26,612 nt of DNA from Bacteroidales bacterium (GCA_016281475.1 JAEEIS010000086.1:1-26612), one strand, 5' to 3'; counted from the first letter of the stretch, positions 8,023 to 14,664 are shown. The notes: a model not told the origin generated them from the letters alone. Numbers and translations are program-made.

Positions 8023-9243
8023 TTAGTCCTCACTTCTTACTTCGGAATTGAACCACTGTGCGCGGTCGCAGCCTTCGCCCGTATTCAGCAGCACCTTGTC
8101 GCCATTGCGGATAGCACCTTTTTTCAGTGCCTCGAAGAATCCGGCATAGCAAACCATCGACGCGGGTCCCATCAGCATACCCTGCTCCTTGAGCATCGTG
8201 CGGCCGTAGTTGGGCAACTCCACCTCCTTGACACGAAGGAATGTGCCGTCGGTGCGCTTCACCAAGGGAGCCACCAGCGGGTAGTTGCCCGGATTGGCAG
8301 CGGTGAGGATGCCTATCTGCGTGTGCATGTTCTTCTTGGCCTCGTATTGTTGTTCCCACCCTTCGGGGAATCCTGCCGCCGTGGCCTTCTCCCATGCGGT
8401 GACCATGGGGTCGCACTCATCCTGCTGAACCAGTATCATGCGGGGGAGCTCGTAAGTCGTGTCGGGACACATGGCGCAGAGGTCTCTGAAGCCCTTCTCA
8501 AACGCCAACGGACTGGTGCCACCAGCCACCGCCTGCATATACACGGTGGGCATGCAGCCCATCTGGCGCAGGCACTCGAACACCAGTGTGCGCTTCGACT
8601 CGATGCGCAACGGGTCGGTGTTGCCTCCGCTAATCAGCACCTTGTGCTCCTTGTGGAATGCTGCCGCCTCGGCCTTGGCATCGCCGTAGCCGCCTTCCGA
8701 CACCACAGCGGTCTGCCCCACCTTGCGGATGGCATCGATTGAGTCGGTGTCGATAAACGAAGGTGCAAACTCGGTGAATTTCACGCCCGCCTTGGCGAGA
8801 TAGGTGGCGAAAGCCACGCCCGCGTTGCCCGTCGAGGCCAAGCAATATTCCTTCACGCCCTGTTCCTTCAGCACCGAGGCCGCCAGTGCCGCGCTGATGT
8901 CCTTGAAGGTACCGCTGCCCTTGTTCTGGTCATTGCGGCACACATACACTTCGCAGTCCACGCCCGCCTTCTTGGCTGCGGATTCCAAATGGGCCCAACG
9001 TTCGATGGCCACCATGCCCTCGCCGTAGCTCACAATGTTGTCACGGCTCATCAAAGGCAGGAAGTCGAAATAAAGGTCTTGGAAACTGTCGGTAGTCTTA
9101 GCCTGTGGCGGGAACGACGGCAGGTCAAAATACTCCACCTCGGCATAAGTGGAACCGCAGGCGCACTGCTGGTCCTGTTGAAACCATGTGGCAAAGTCGC
9201 CAATGACTTTGCCACATTTCTTACATCTTATCTGATACTTCAT
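8023..9243 (-). CDS. PLP-dependent threonine-synthase-fold enzyme, probable cysteate synthase
   Basis: A 406-residue fold-type II PLP enzyme. The N-terminus has a zinc-ribbon-like pair (C7-x2-C10 and C27-x-C29). The probable Schiff-base lysine is K114 in GTFKD, the phosphate-binding loop is STGNAG (137-142), and NTGEG (387-391) lies near the end. Automated annotation would say threonine synthase. However, the usual PTGSFKDRG block is replaced by NKGSGTFKDIS, and the gene sits between an alpha-oxoamine synthase and an SDR rather than threonine genes. Cysteate synthase, which makes L-cysteate from O-phosphoserine and sulfite, is a known threonine synthase paralogue and the first enzyme of capnine synthesis. 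The context favours it, but the substrate cannot be read directly. Confidence 0.75.
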   Translation of the reverse strand: MKYQIRCKKCGKVIGDFATWFQQDQQCACGSTYAEVEYFDLPSFPPQAKTTDSFQDLYFDFLPLMSRDNIVSYGEGMVAIERWAHLESAAKKAGVDCEVYVCRNDQNKGSGTFKDISAALAASVLKEQGVKEYCLASTGNAGVAFATYLAKAGVKFTEFAPSFIDTDSIDAIRKVGQTAVVSEGGYGDAKAEAAAFHKEHKVLISGGNTDPLRIESKRTLVFECLRQMGCMPTVYMQAVAGGTSPLAFEKGFRDLCAMCPDTTYELPRMILVQQDECDPMVTAWEKATAAGFPEGWEQQYEAKKNMHTQIGILTAANPGNYPLVAPLVKRTDGTFLRVKEVELPNYGRTMLKEQGMLMGPASMVCYAGFFEALKKGAIRNGDKVLLNTGEGCDRAQWFNSEVRSED

Positions 9244-9324
9244 CTAAAGAGTTCGTTAATTCGTTAATGTGTCAATTCGTTGATCACTGACAAGGCAAAG
9301 ACTAACACATTAGCATTCAGAATT

Positions 9325-10584
9325 TCACTTCTTTAATCTCATCACCGGAATCGGCTTGTTATACTCGCCAGCATCCAGTTTCTTTTTCACCTCCTTGAAC
9401 ACATCGATGGTGCGGTTGACCTGCTCCATGGTATGCACGGCGGTGGGGATGATGCGGAGCATAATCTGGCCCTTCGGCACCACGGGGTAGACCACGATGG
9501 AGCAGAAGATGCCGTAGTTCTCGCGCAGGTCGACCACCACGTTGGTGCCCTGGCTCAGGTCGCCGGGGAAGAAGACTGGCGTGATGGGCGATTCGGTGAC
9601 ACCCGTGTTGAAGCCCTCGGCCTGCAACGAGTGCTGCAGGTGGTTGGCAATCTCCCACAGCTTCTCGCGGTATTCGGGATGCTCGTGGATAATCTCCAGA
9701 CGGCGTTTCACACCGTACACGATGGGCATGGGCAGGCTCTTGGCGTAAATCTGGCTGCGCATGTTCATGCGGAGATAGGTGATGATGTCGGGGTCGTTGC
9801 AGCCGATGAAGCCTCCGATGATGGCCATCGTTTTGGCAAAGGCGCAGAAATAGAGGTCGATGTCGTCCTCGCAGTGGAAGTGGGTGTGCGTACCACGACC
9901 TTCGGGACCCATCACGCCCATGCCGTGGGCGTCGTCGATGAGCAGGCGGAAGTCGAACTCCTTCTTCAGCGCGGCAATCTTGTCCAGTGCGCCCAGGTCG
10001 CCTTCCATGCCGTACACGCCTTCGGTGGCAACCAGGATGCCGCCGCCCTGCTTCTCGGCCAGTGCGGTGGCCTGCTTCAGCTGCTTGCGCAGGCTCTCGA
10101 TGTCGTTGTGCTGGTATTTGAAACGCTTGGCACCCGTCACGCGGAAGCCGTCAATCAGACAGGCGTGAGCCTCGCTGTCGTACACGATAACGTCGCGCAG
10201 CGTCACCATCGTGTCGAGAATGCTGATCTGGCCCTGATAGCCGAAGTTGAGCAGGTAGCCGTACTTCTTGTGCGTATACTCGCAGAGCATGGCCTCCACC
10301 TCCTCGTGCAACGAGGTGTTGCCGCTCATCATGCGGGCACCCATCGGGTACGCCAAGCCCCAACGGCGTGCGCCCTCCTCGTCGGCGGCGCGCACCTCAG
10401 GATTGTTGGCCAAGCCCAGATAGTTGTTCAGGCTCCAGTTGAGCACCTTCTTGCCGTTGAAAACCATCTCTGGTCCCAGTTCGCCTTCCAGCTTGGGGAA
10501 ATAGAAATAACCGTCGGCATACTTTTGATACTGGCCCAACGGACCGCCAGTAGACTCTTTAATACGTTCAAATATATCTTTCAT
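9325..10584 (-). CDS. Alpha-oxoamine synthase, probable cysteate fatty acyltransferase
   Basis: A 419-residue fold-type I PLP enzyme of the family with serine palmitoyltransferase, glycine C-acetyltransferase (Kbl) and BioF. Family hallmarks: NNYLGL at 53-58, H140 in SEAHACLIDG (cofactor-stacking histidine), DDAHG at 217-221, and the PLP lysine K251 in FAKTMAIIGGF, where serine palmitoyltransferases have a TFSKS-type sequence. These enzymes condense an amino acid with an acyl thioester and release CO2. With the downstream threonine-synthase-like and SDR genes, the most economical role is condensation of cysteate with a fatty acyl thioester to 3-ketocapnine. Alternatives are Kbl or a second serine palmitoyltransferase. 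It is the first gene of its operon, with its own promoter and a leader palindrome. Confidence 0.8.
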   Translation of the reverse strand: MKDIFERIKESTGGPLGQYQKYADGYFYFPKLEGELGPEMVFNGKKVLNWSLNNYLGLANNPEVRAADEEGARRWGLAYPMGARMMSGNTSLHEEVEAMLCEYTHKKYGYLLNFGYQGQISILDTMVTLRDVIVYDSEAHACLIDGFRVTGAKRFKYQHNDIESLRKQLKQATALAEKQGGGILVATEGVYGMEGDLGALDKIAALKKEFDFRLLIDDAHGMGVMGPEGRGTHTHFHCEDDIDLYFCAFAKTMAIIGGFIGCNDPDIITYLRMNMRSQIYAKSLPMPIVYGVKRRLEIIHEHPEYREKLWEIANHLQHSLQAEGFNTGVTESPITPVFFPGDLSQGTNVVVDLRENYGIFCSIVVYPVVPKGQIMLRIIPTAVHTMEQVNRTIDVFKEVKKKLDAGEYNKPIPVMRLKK

Positions 10585-10614
10585 TTGATTGAATATTAAT
10601 TATTCCCATTCAAA

Positions 10615-10633
10615 GGCTTACATATTGTAAGCC
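10615..10633. promoter_or_regulatory. Perfect 19-base palindrome in the acyltransferase leader
   Basis: GGCTTACA-TAT-TGTAAGCC is a perfect 8-base inverted repeat with a 3-base centre, between the predicted transcription start (about 10641 on the minus strand) and the start codon at 10584. It could be a repressor operator or a small leader hairpin. No second copy was noticed in the window. Confidence 0.5.
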
Positions 10634-10647
10634 CAATTAATCAAATG

Positions 10648-10680
10648 CAAAGATACGAAAAAAATCTCTAATATTGAAAT
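10648..10680 (-). promoter_or_regulatory. Bacteroidota-type promoter of the sulfonolipid-like operon
   Basis: On the minus strand TATCTTTG (10648-10655) matches the TAnnTTTG element exactly. About 20 bases upstream there is TTTC, one mismatch from TTTG. The leader to the start codon would be about 55-60 bases and includes the palindrome at 10615-10633. Confidence 0.6.
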
Positions 10681-10764
10681 AACTGCATTATTAGACAACA
10701 AATTTCACATTTCATCACAAAATCTCACCATTCGATTCTGTTCCATGTCGAACCATACTTTTTT

Positions 10765-10979
10765 CGCTCTAGTACAACATCTGACTGATTTTTGCCAAAC
10801 CGTCTCAAAAAGTATCTCCCCGCCTGCGGCGGAAATCCAGAAATCTTGGAGAAATTACAATAAAAAATTAGATTTCCCTAAGATTTCCCGATTTCGCGAA
10901 GCGGGTGATATATAACCCCTTTTGAGAGCTTGCCTCTCGAGGCTGTTGAAAAAACAGTCAGATTTAGCATAAGAGCGAC
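10765..10979. mobile_element. MITE-like inverted-repeat element, copy A
   Basis: An element of about 213 bases. The left end reads CGCTCTAGTACAACATCTGA followed by CTGATTTTT (10765-10793). The right end, AACAGTCAGATTTAGCATAA then GAGCG (10953-10977), is its imperfect reverse complement. The interior has no open frame. It carries a CTCTCGAG-centred hairpin next to the right end, as copies B and C do. With no transposase in the window, it would be a non-autonomous element. Confidence 0.6.
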
Positions 10980-11018
10980 TTTTTTTATCAAAAAAGACCA
11001 TATTTCCAAAAAAAAATG

Positions 11019-11026
11019 TATTTTTG
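11019..11026 (+). promoter_or_regulatory. TAnnTTTG promoter element for the structured RNA
   Basis: TATTTTTG at 11019-11026 fits the Bacteroidota -7 element; transcription would begin near 11033-11036. The upstream -33 element is poor (ATTT-rich, no clear TTTG). The position immediately ahead of the first RNA hairpin supports the call. Confidence 0.45.
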
Positions 11027-11033
11027 CATCGTC

Positions 11034-11300
11034 AACCATCCGAGCCCTTGATGGGTAAGCGGGTGGGAGACAGACATAAATAAAAAAGACGTTGAACGTA
11101 ACGTTTTATCTGCGGCATACGAATCTAGCAAATTCAAACATTCTCCGCATGATAAAGCAAGGTCGACGCCTTATGGTGTGGCTTATACAGTTCTGTATAG
11201 TGTCACAGCGTGGGTTCGGCATTGTTTATCTTGAGAATGGGCATGCTAGAGCCTCGTATGCGGGATAAACGATGAGTTTAGATACCCGCGCTTCTTTTTT
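11034..11300 (+). ncRNA. Rod-shaped structured RNA (6S-like or cis-acting leader)
   Basis: A stack of long-range complementary segments shares one axis: 5' hairpin CCATC/GATGG (11036-11040/11050-11054); closing stem GCGGGT/ACCCGC (11059-11064/11284-11289); TTTATC/GATAAA (11105-11110/11264-11269); GCATACGA/TCGTATGC (11115-11122/11254-11261); TCTAGC/GCTAGA (11124-11129/11245-11250); ATTCTC/GAGAAT (11140-11145/11233-11238); GATAAA/TTTATC (11151-11156/11225-11230); ACGC/GCGT (11166-11169/11208-11211); TGTG/CACA (11177-11180/11204-11207); apical hairpin TATACA-GTTC-TGTATA (11184-11199). The closing stem is followed by CTTCTTTTTT (11291-11300). Nested helices separated by internal loops recall 6S RNA or the Bacteroidales-1 RNA motif. 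It could equally be a long leader of the following genes. The structure is well supported, the identity is not. Confidence 0.6.
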
Positions 11301-11344
11301 ATATGCCCTACATCCAATTCGACAAACACCGCCCCACGGGTATC
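11281..11344 (+). promoter_or_regulatory. Possible terminator/antiterminator switch at the RNA 3' end
   Basis: GATACCCG (11281-11288) overlaps the 3' arm of the RNA closing stem and is perfectly complementary to CGGGTATC (11337-11344). Pairing with the upstream arm would put a helix directly before the U-tract at 11291-11300. Pairing with the downstream arm would break that helix and span the U-tract. This gives two mutually exclusive structures ahead of the small ORF and the fimbrillin-like gene. It is a prediction from complementarity only. Confidence 0.35.
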
Positions 11345-11394
11345 GGGCAAAATAGAACCGACGTGTCCGATGGTATATAACTGGGCAGCACTAA

Positions 11395-11568
11395 ATGACA
11401 AAAAACAACAAACGGGAGTACGACGCTCCCATGGTAGAACTGATTGAGGCCCGCGTCGAAAAGGGCTTTCAGACAAGTGGCGGTGCCACCCCAGAACCCC
11501 AGACCGCAGGCTCGACAGAGGGACTAACTAATAGTGGTAACAGCTACGGTGGCAGCGATTTCGACTAA
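11395..11568 (+). CDS. Small 57-residue protein ahead of the surface lipoprotein
   Basis: The ATG at 11395 opens a 57-codon frame. It encodes a charged N-terminal half (MTKNNKREYDAPMVELIEAR, then VEKGFQTSGG) and a Gly/Ser/Thr-rich acidic tail ending SYGGSDFD. It has no signal peptide, membrane segment or cysteine. The stop lies 20 bases before the ATG of the fimbrillin-like gene, so the two are probably co-transcribed. The pattern K-x-E-Y-x-x-P-x-x-E-x-I-E resembles small uncharacterised ORFs I know from similar positions in Bacteroidales, but I cannot name a family. No Shine-Dalgarno sequence is seen. Confidence 0.6.
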   Translation: MTKNNKREYDAPMVELIEARVEKGFQTSGGATPEPQTAGSTEGLTNSGNSYGGSDFD

Positions 11569-11587
11569 AAAAAGAAAGGAGAAAAAA

Positions 11588-13237
11588 ATGAAGAAAAATC
11601 TGTTTTTTTTAGTGTCCCTAGCATCTTTAGTCGGACTTGTAAGCATGACCTCCTGCAAGAAGGAGGAAACTCTGGGCAACGGCACGCAGTTCCGCGCCAC
11701 GATGGAGGCCTGCACTTCACAGGACGGCAAGACCGTCCTTAATGGTACTGCTCTCGAATGGGTAAGCACTGACCAGATTGCCATCTACGGCACCGCTGGT
11801 GCTGGCATCTACACCGCCACCCCGCAGACTCCTGCCACTGTCGCAGTGTTCGACAACGTGAGCGGCGAGACGGGCAATGCGCCCTTCCGGGCCTTCTATC
11901 CCACCACGCTGACCACCGACGGCGTGAACATCACCCTACCTACTGCACAGACTTACGTTGAGGGCTCGATCAATGAGTTCCCCATGTATGCCGAGAGCAG
12001 CGACAACGAGCTTGCCTTCAAGAACCTCTGCGGCGTGCTGAAGCTGCACCTCACCAAGGCTAACACCAACATCAGCACTATCACCATCACTGCCGCCAGC
12101 GAGACCATGATTAACGGCACGTTCAGCGTCAGTTACAACGGCGGCGACCCTGACCTAATCTATTCCGCCAACGGCACGAACACCACCGCATTAGAATGCG
12201 CTACCCCGCAGAGCATCACTGAGGGTAAGGACTTCTACATCTACCTCCCCGAAGGCAACTACAACGGTCTACAGATTCAAATGAATACCGACGACGGGCG
12301 TTATTGCGTCAAGACCGCCAACACCGCCATCAACGTCGCCCGCAGCCAGTACACGCTCATTACCCTTGGCAGTACGCTTGAATTCCGCCCTATCGGCTCA
12401 AAAGGCGGCTTGTTCACCATCAATGCTAACGGTGACCAAGTGCGCTTCTCTCAAGGAAATCTACTGTACAAAGCTGGCACCAACACGTGGCGTTTTGCCG
12501 AAAATCAATTTGACATTGTGGGTGATGCAACCATAGGAAATATTTATGAAGGTGGTATAAAATGTAATAATAACCTTAGAGGAGCAACATACAATGGTTG
12601 GATTGATCTCTTTAGCTGGGGTACCAGTGGCTGGAATAGTGGTAGGAACCACTACATGCCGTACGACTGTGGAGGATACTACTTAGACCATATCGTTGGC
12701 GGAGGACTTACCGATTCTTATGTTGAAGCCGATTGGGCCTGGCATAACGCCATCAGCAACGGTGGTAATGCTATACATCATTGGCGCACACTCACAGCTG
12801 CTGAATATCTGTACCTCTTTAATACACGTGCCAATACCACCAATCTCAGCACGGCTAATGCCCGCTATGCCAAGAGTAACGTAAATGGAGTCTATGGTGT
12901 GATACTTTTCCCTGACAACTACGTCCACCCCAGTGTTGTAACCCCACCCACGGGTATTAATAGCACAAGTAATTCTGGATGGGATAACAACAATTATTCT
13001 CTCCCTCAGTGGACTAAAATGGAGGAGGCTGGAGCAGTGTTCCTGCCTGCTGCAGGTTATTATACTGAAGGGGGCACATTAGTAAATGTGGGCAGTCAAG
13101 GATACTACTGGACAACCACGGTCTACAATACGTCTCATGCACACTGCATTAGTTTTACAAGAAACGAATTTCACTCATGGAGGGGTTATTACAAAAACTG
13201 TTGTTACTCCGTGCGCCCTGTGTGCGATAACAATTAA
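11588..13237 (+). CDS. Chimeric fimbrillin-like / FISUMP-domain surface lipoprotein
   Basis: A 549-residue lipoprotein. The start at 11588 is chosen because AAGGAG lies just upstream and because it gives a clean lipoprotein signal peptide ending SMTSC-KKEE (lipid on Cys 24). An upstream GTG in frame is unlikely. Residues about 30-270 resemble Bacteroidales fimbrillin-type adhesins (GTALEWVSTDQIAIYG, FRAFYPTTL, LCGVLKLHL). Residues about 275-549 form a Fibrobacter-succinogenes-type major paralogous domain: GGLFTINANGDQVRFSQGN near its start and YYWTTTVYN...CYSVRPVCDNN at its end. It is a probable outer-membrane-anchored surface protein. Codon use changes between the halves, from GC-rich to AT-rich near 12470, suggesting domain exchange. 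The C-terminal type is also used as the variable target of diversity-generating retroelements elsewhere, but no reverse transcriptase is in the window. Confidence 0.8.
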   Translation: MKKNLFFLVSLASLVGLVSMTSCKKEETLGNGTQFRATMEACTSQDGKTVLNGTALEWVSTDQIAIYGTAGAGIYTATPQTPATVAVFDNVSGETGNAPFRAFYPTTLTTDGVNITLPTAQTYVEGSINEFPMYAESSDNELAFKNLCGVLKLHLTKANTNISTITITAASETMINGTFSVSYNGGDPDLIYSANGTNTTALECATPQSITEGKDFYIYLPEGNYNGLQIQMNTDDGRYCVKTANTAINVARSQYTLITLGSTLEFRPIGSKGGLFTINANGDQVRFSQGNLLYKAGTNTWRFAENQFDIVGDATIGNIYEGGIKCNNNLRGATYNGWIDLFSWGTSGWNSGRNHYMPYDCGGYYLDHIVGGGLTDSYVEADWAWHNAISNGGNAIHHWRTLTAAEYLYLFNTRANTTNLSTANARYAKSNVNGVYGVILFPDNYVHPSVVTPPTGINSTSNSGWDNNNYSLPQWTKMEEAGAVFLPAAGYYTEGGTLVNVGSQGYYWTTTVYNTSHAHCISFTRNEFHSWRGYYKNCCYSVRPVCDNN

Positions 13238-13249
13238 TTGAACATGGTT

Positions 13250-13810
13250 ATGAAAAATAATCATTCAATAAAAGTGTCTGTGCTAATGGCTATGTTGGCA
13301 TTGGTTGGGTTCTCGGCTTGTGTGCCTGAAGAGGATACCAAAATGTATGAGACCTCGTTGAAGGTGACTTACACCGTGTCCGAAGACCTGCTGGACGGGC
13401 TGACTCCGATGATGGTTCTAACCGTCAATGGGGAAAAGTCGCAACAGGCTCTTGAGCGAACAGACTTTGTCAACGTCGGTGGCAACCAGTTGAAGTATGA
13501 GAAGGACATCTCCTACAAAGGTGAGACTGGCAAGGTGACGATGGTCATTTCTTACACCAAGAAGGACAGCTATCCTGACAAAGCGTCCTACACCATCAGA
13601 CATTCCCTCTCTGCGGAGAGCGTCACTACCTGTGGCAACTCTAGAAGCAGTGCTTCTGCCAACGGGGCAGCCTTGATTGGAAGCAATAACAGCAGCATGA
13701 GCTATTCCGAGGCTTTGGACGAGACCGTTTCGCGTGGCACAGACTTACTTGCCTTCGGACAGGCACAGCTCGTGTCATCGATGAGCGTAACCGTTCAAGG
13801 GAAGAAATAG
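13250..13810 (+). CDS. Secreted lipoprotein of unknown function
   Basis: About 186 residues from the ATG at 13250; an ATG at 13244 is also possible. The signal peptide MKNNHSIKVSVLMAMLALVG ends in the lipobox FSAC, so the protein is probably lipid-anchored. The mature part is short and beta-rich in appearance, without a domain I recognise. A Ser/Asn/Ala-rich stretch (NSRSSASANGAALIGSNNSS) lies in its last third. It begins 12 bases after the stop of the fimbrillin-like gene and is followed by a strong terminator, so the two lipoproteins are almost certainly one transcript. It may be a partner or accessory of the chimeric surface protein. Confidence 0.7.
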   Translation: MKNNHSIKVSVLMAMLALVGFSACVPEEDTKMYETSLKVTYTVSEDLLDGLTPMMVLTVNGEKSQQALERTDFVNVGGNQLKYEKDISYKGETGKVTMVISYTKKDSYPDKASYTIRHSLSAESVTTCGNSRSSASANGAALIGSNNSSMSYSEALDETVSRGTDLLAFGQAQLVSSMSVTVQGKK

Positions 13811-13834
13811 AATTCCACAGTCCGCATGACAACA

Positions 13835-13863
13835 AAAACCGCCCTCGCAACGGGGGCGGTTTT
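13835..13863. terminator. Strong intrinsic terminator after the lipoprotein pair
   Basis: AAAACCGCCC (13835-13844) pairs perfectly with GGGCGGTTTT (13854-13863) around a 9-base loop. A/T runs on both sides allow it to work in both directions: for the lipoprotein operon on + and for the broken PIN gene on -. Confidence 0.85.
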
Positions 13864-13887
13864 GTTGTATTCAGACTGTTTGTCAAA

Positions 13888-14294
13888 TCATACATCAAAC
13901 TGCAAAAGATATTCTTCCGCAGTCATCAGCGGCAGTTGGCAGAATTCAGCGAAGTCGCGTTTGTTATTCGTTATAATAATATCGCATCCTGCAGTCACTG
14001 CACTTTGATATTGAAGCAAATCTTCGAAGTCTTCTACAGGTCCATATCCTATTGCAACATTAAATGCATCCGTATTAACGGGAATTACGTCCAAAGCATC
14101 TGTAAGATTCTTGATAATCTGGAAAATCTCCTCTTTTTTGTTATGACGCAGCAAATAGGACATCGTAGCAAACGTCATCGTTGTTGCGCATGTCTTAGGG
14201 AGCATCGGCTCATATCCAGCAAGGCGTTGGCCTCTGCCCCATGCTCACGATGTTCTACAGCATCCATCAGGATGTTTGTATCAAGAAATACTCT
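13888..14294 (-). pseudogene. Broken PIN-domain toxin (VapC-like)
   Basis: The intact part (13888-14205) encodes 105 residues with the C-terminal PIN features VEDFEDLLQYQSAV and CDIIITNNKRDF, which carry two of the acidic catalytic positions. The N-terminal piece RVFLDTNILMDAVEHREHGA, with the first catalytic Asp in LDTN, lies just upstream but in another frame that runs into a stop at about 14175. A frameshift between about 14175 and 14215 therefore splits the gene. The N-terminal frame has no ATG: it runs out into the inverted-repeat element beginning at 14296 and meets a stop there. No antitoxin gene is present. The element probably replaced the original start region. A sequencing error could explain the frameshift but not the missing start. 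Confidence 0.7.
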
Positions 14295-14295
14295 T

Positions 14296-14480
14296 CGCTC
14301 TAATATAACATATGACTGATTTTTTCCTCATTCACAAATGTCGCGTCCCTTTGGGACGCTGAGTAGTAAGGTTATCCCTGACCCCACACTGCGAAACCTA
14401 ACGGTTTCTTGTATGGGGTTATTAAGATTCAGCATCTTCGATGCTGTTGAATAATCAGTCAGACATTGCATAAGATTGAT
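14296..14480. mobile_element. MITE-like inverted-repeat element, copy B
   Basis: An element of 185 bases. The left end is CGCTCTAATATAACATATGA followed by CTGATTTTTT. The right end, AATCAGTCAGACATTGCATA then AGATTGAT, is its imperfect reverse complement. The interior carries GCGTCCC-TTT-GGGACGC (14343-14359), a CCCCATACAAG-type block read on the minus strand, and the hairpin GCATC-TTC-GATGC beside the right end. Read on the minus strand it matches copy C at the window end block by block. It touches the truncated 5' end of the PIN pseudogene. Confidence 0.65.
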
Positions 14481-14580
14481 TTTTTTTGTTGCACCAGAAA
14501 ATCCCGATTGCCATAGCTCCACCTCAATAAGTCTGCTTTGCCCCACTGATTTTCACTATATTACATCTAAAAATATAGTA

Positions 14581-14605
14581 GTTTTCCGCTCTAAGAGCGG
14601 AAAAC
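14581..14605. terminator. Perfect 12-base inverted repeat, probable second terminator
   Basis: GTTTTCCGCTCT and AGAGCGGAAAAC (14581-14592 and 14594-14605) pair perfectly around one base. On the minus strand the stem is followed by an AT-rich run containing TATATTTTTAG. It lies downstream of the Spy-like gene on that strand and may back up the terminator at 14645. The remaining bases between 14481 and 14664 show no gene. Confidence 0.5.
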
Positions 14606-14644
14606 GATACAATAAGTGTATAGAAACTATAGGGAAAAGGTAAA

Positions 14645-14659
14645 GGGCACGAAGTGCCC
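14645..14659 (-). terminator. Intrinsic terminator of the sigma/Spy-like operon
   Basis: On the minus strand GGGCAC-TTC-GTGCCC lies five bases after the Spy-like stop codon and is followed by TTTACCTTTTCCC. The small loop and the position make a terminator likely although the U-tract is imperfect. Confidence 0.6.
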
Positions 14660-14664
14660 GGAGG

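Noticed and set aside
8023..9243. Plain threonine synthase (ThrC)
   Set aside because: Not excluded, but the neighbouring genes and altered PLP-lysine block fit cysteate synthase better, and no threonine pathway genes are adjacent.
9433..10599. 388-codon plus-strand frame opposite the alpha-oxoamine synthase
   Set aside because: No domain or signal; the minus-strand enzyme has all family hallmarks.
11034..11300. tmRNA, RNase P RNA or retron RNA
   Set aside because: No conserved RNase P or tmRNA end sequences are visible and no reverse transcriptase gene is adjacent, so these identities were dropped in favour of an unassigned structured RNA.
10980..13240. Complete diversity-generating retroelement
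   Set aside because: The target-like C-terminal domain is present but I found no template repeat and no reverse transcriptase in the window.
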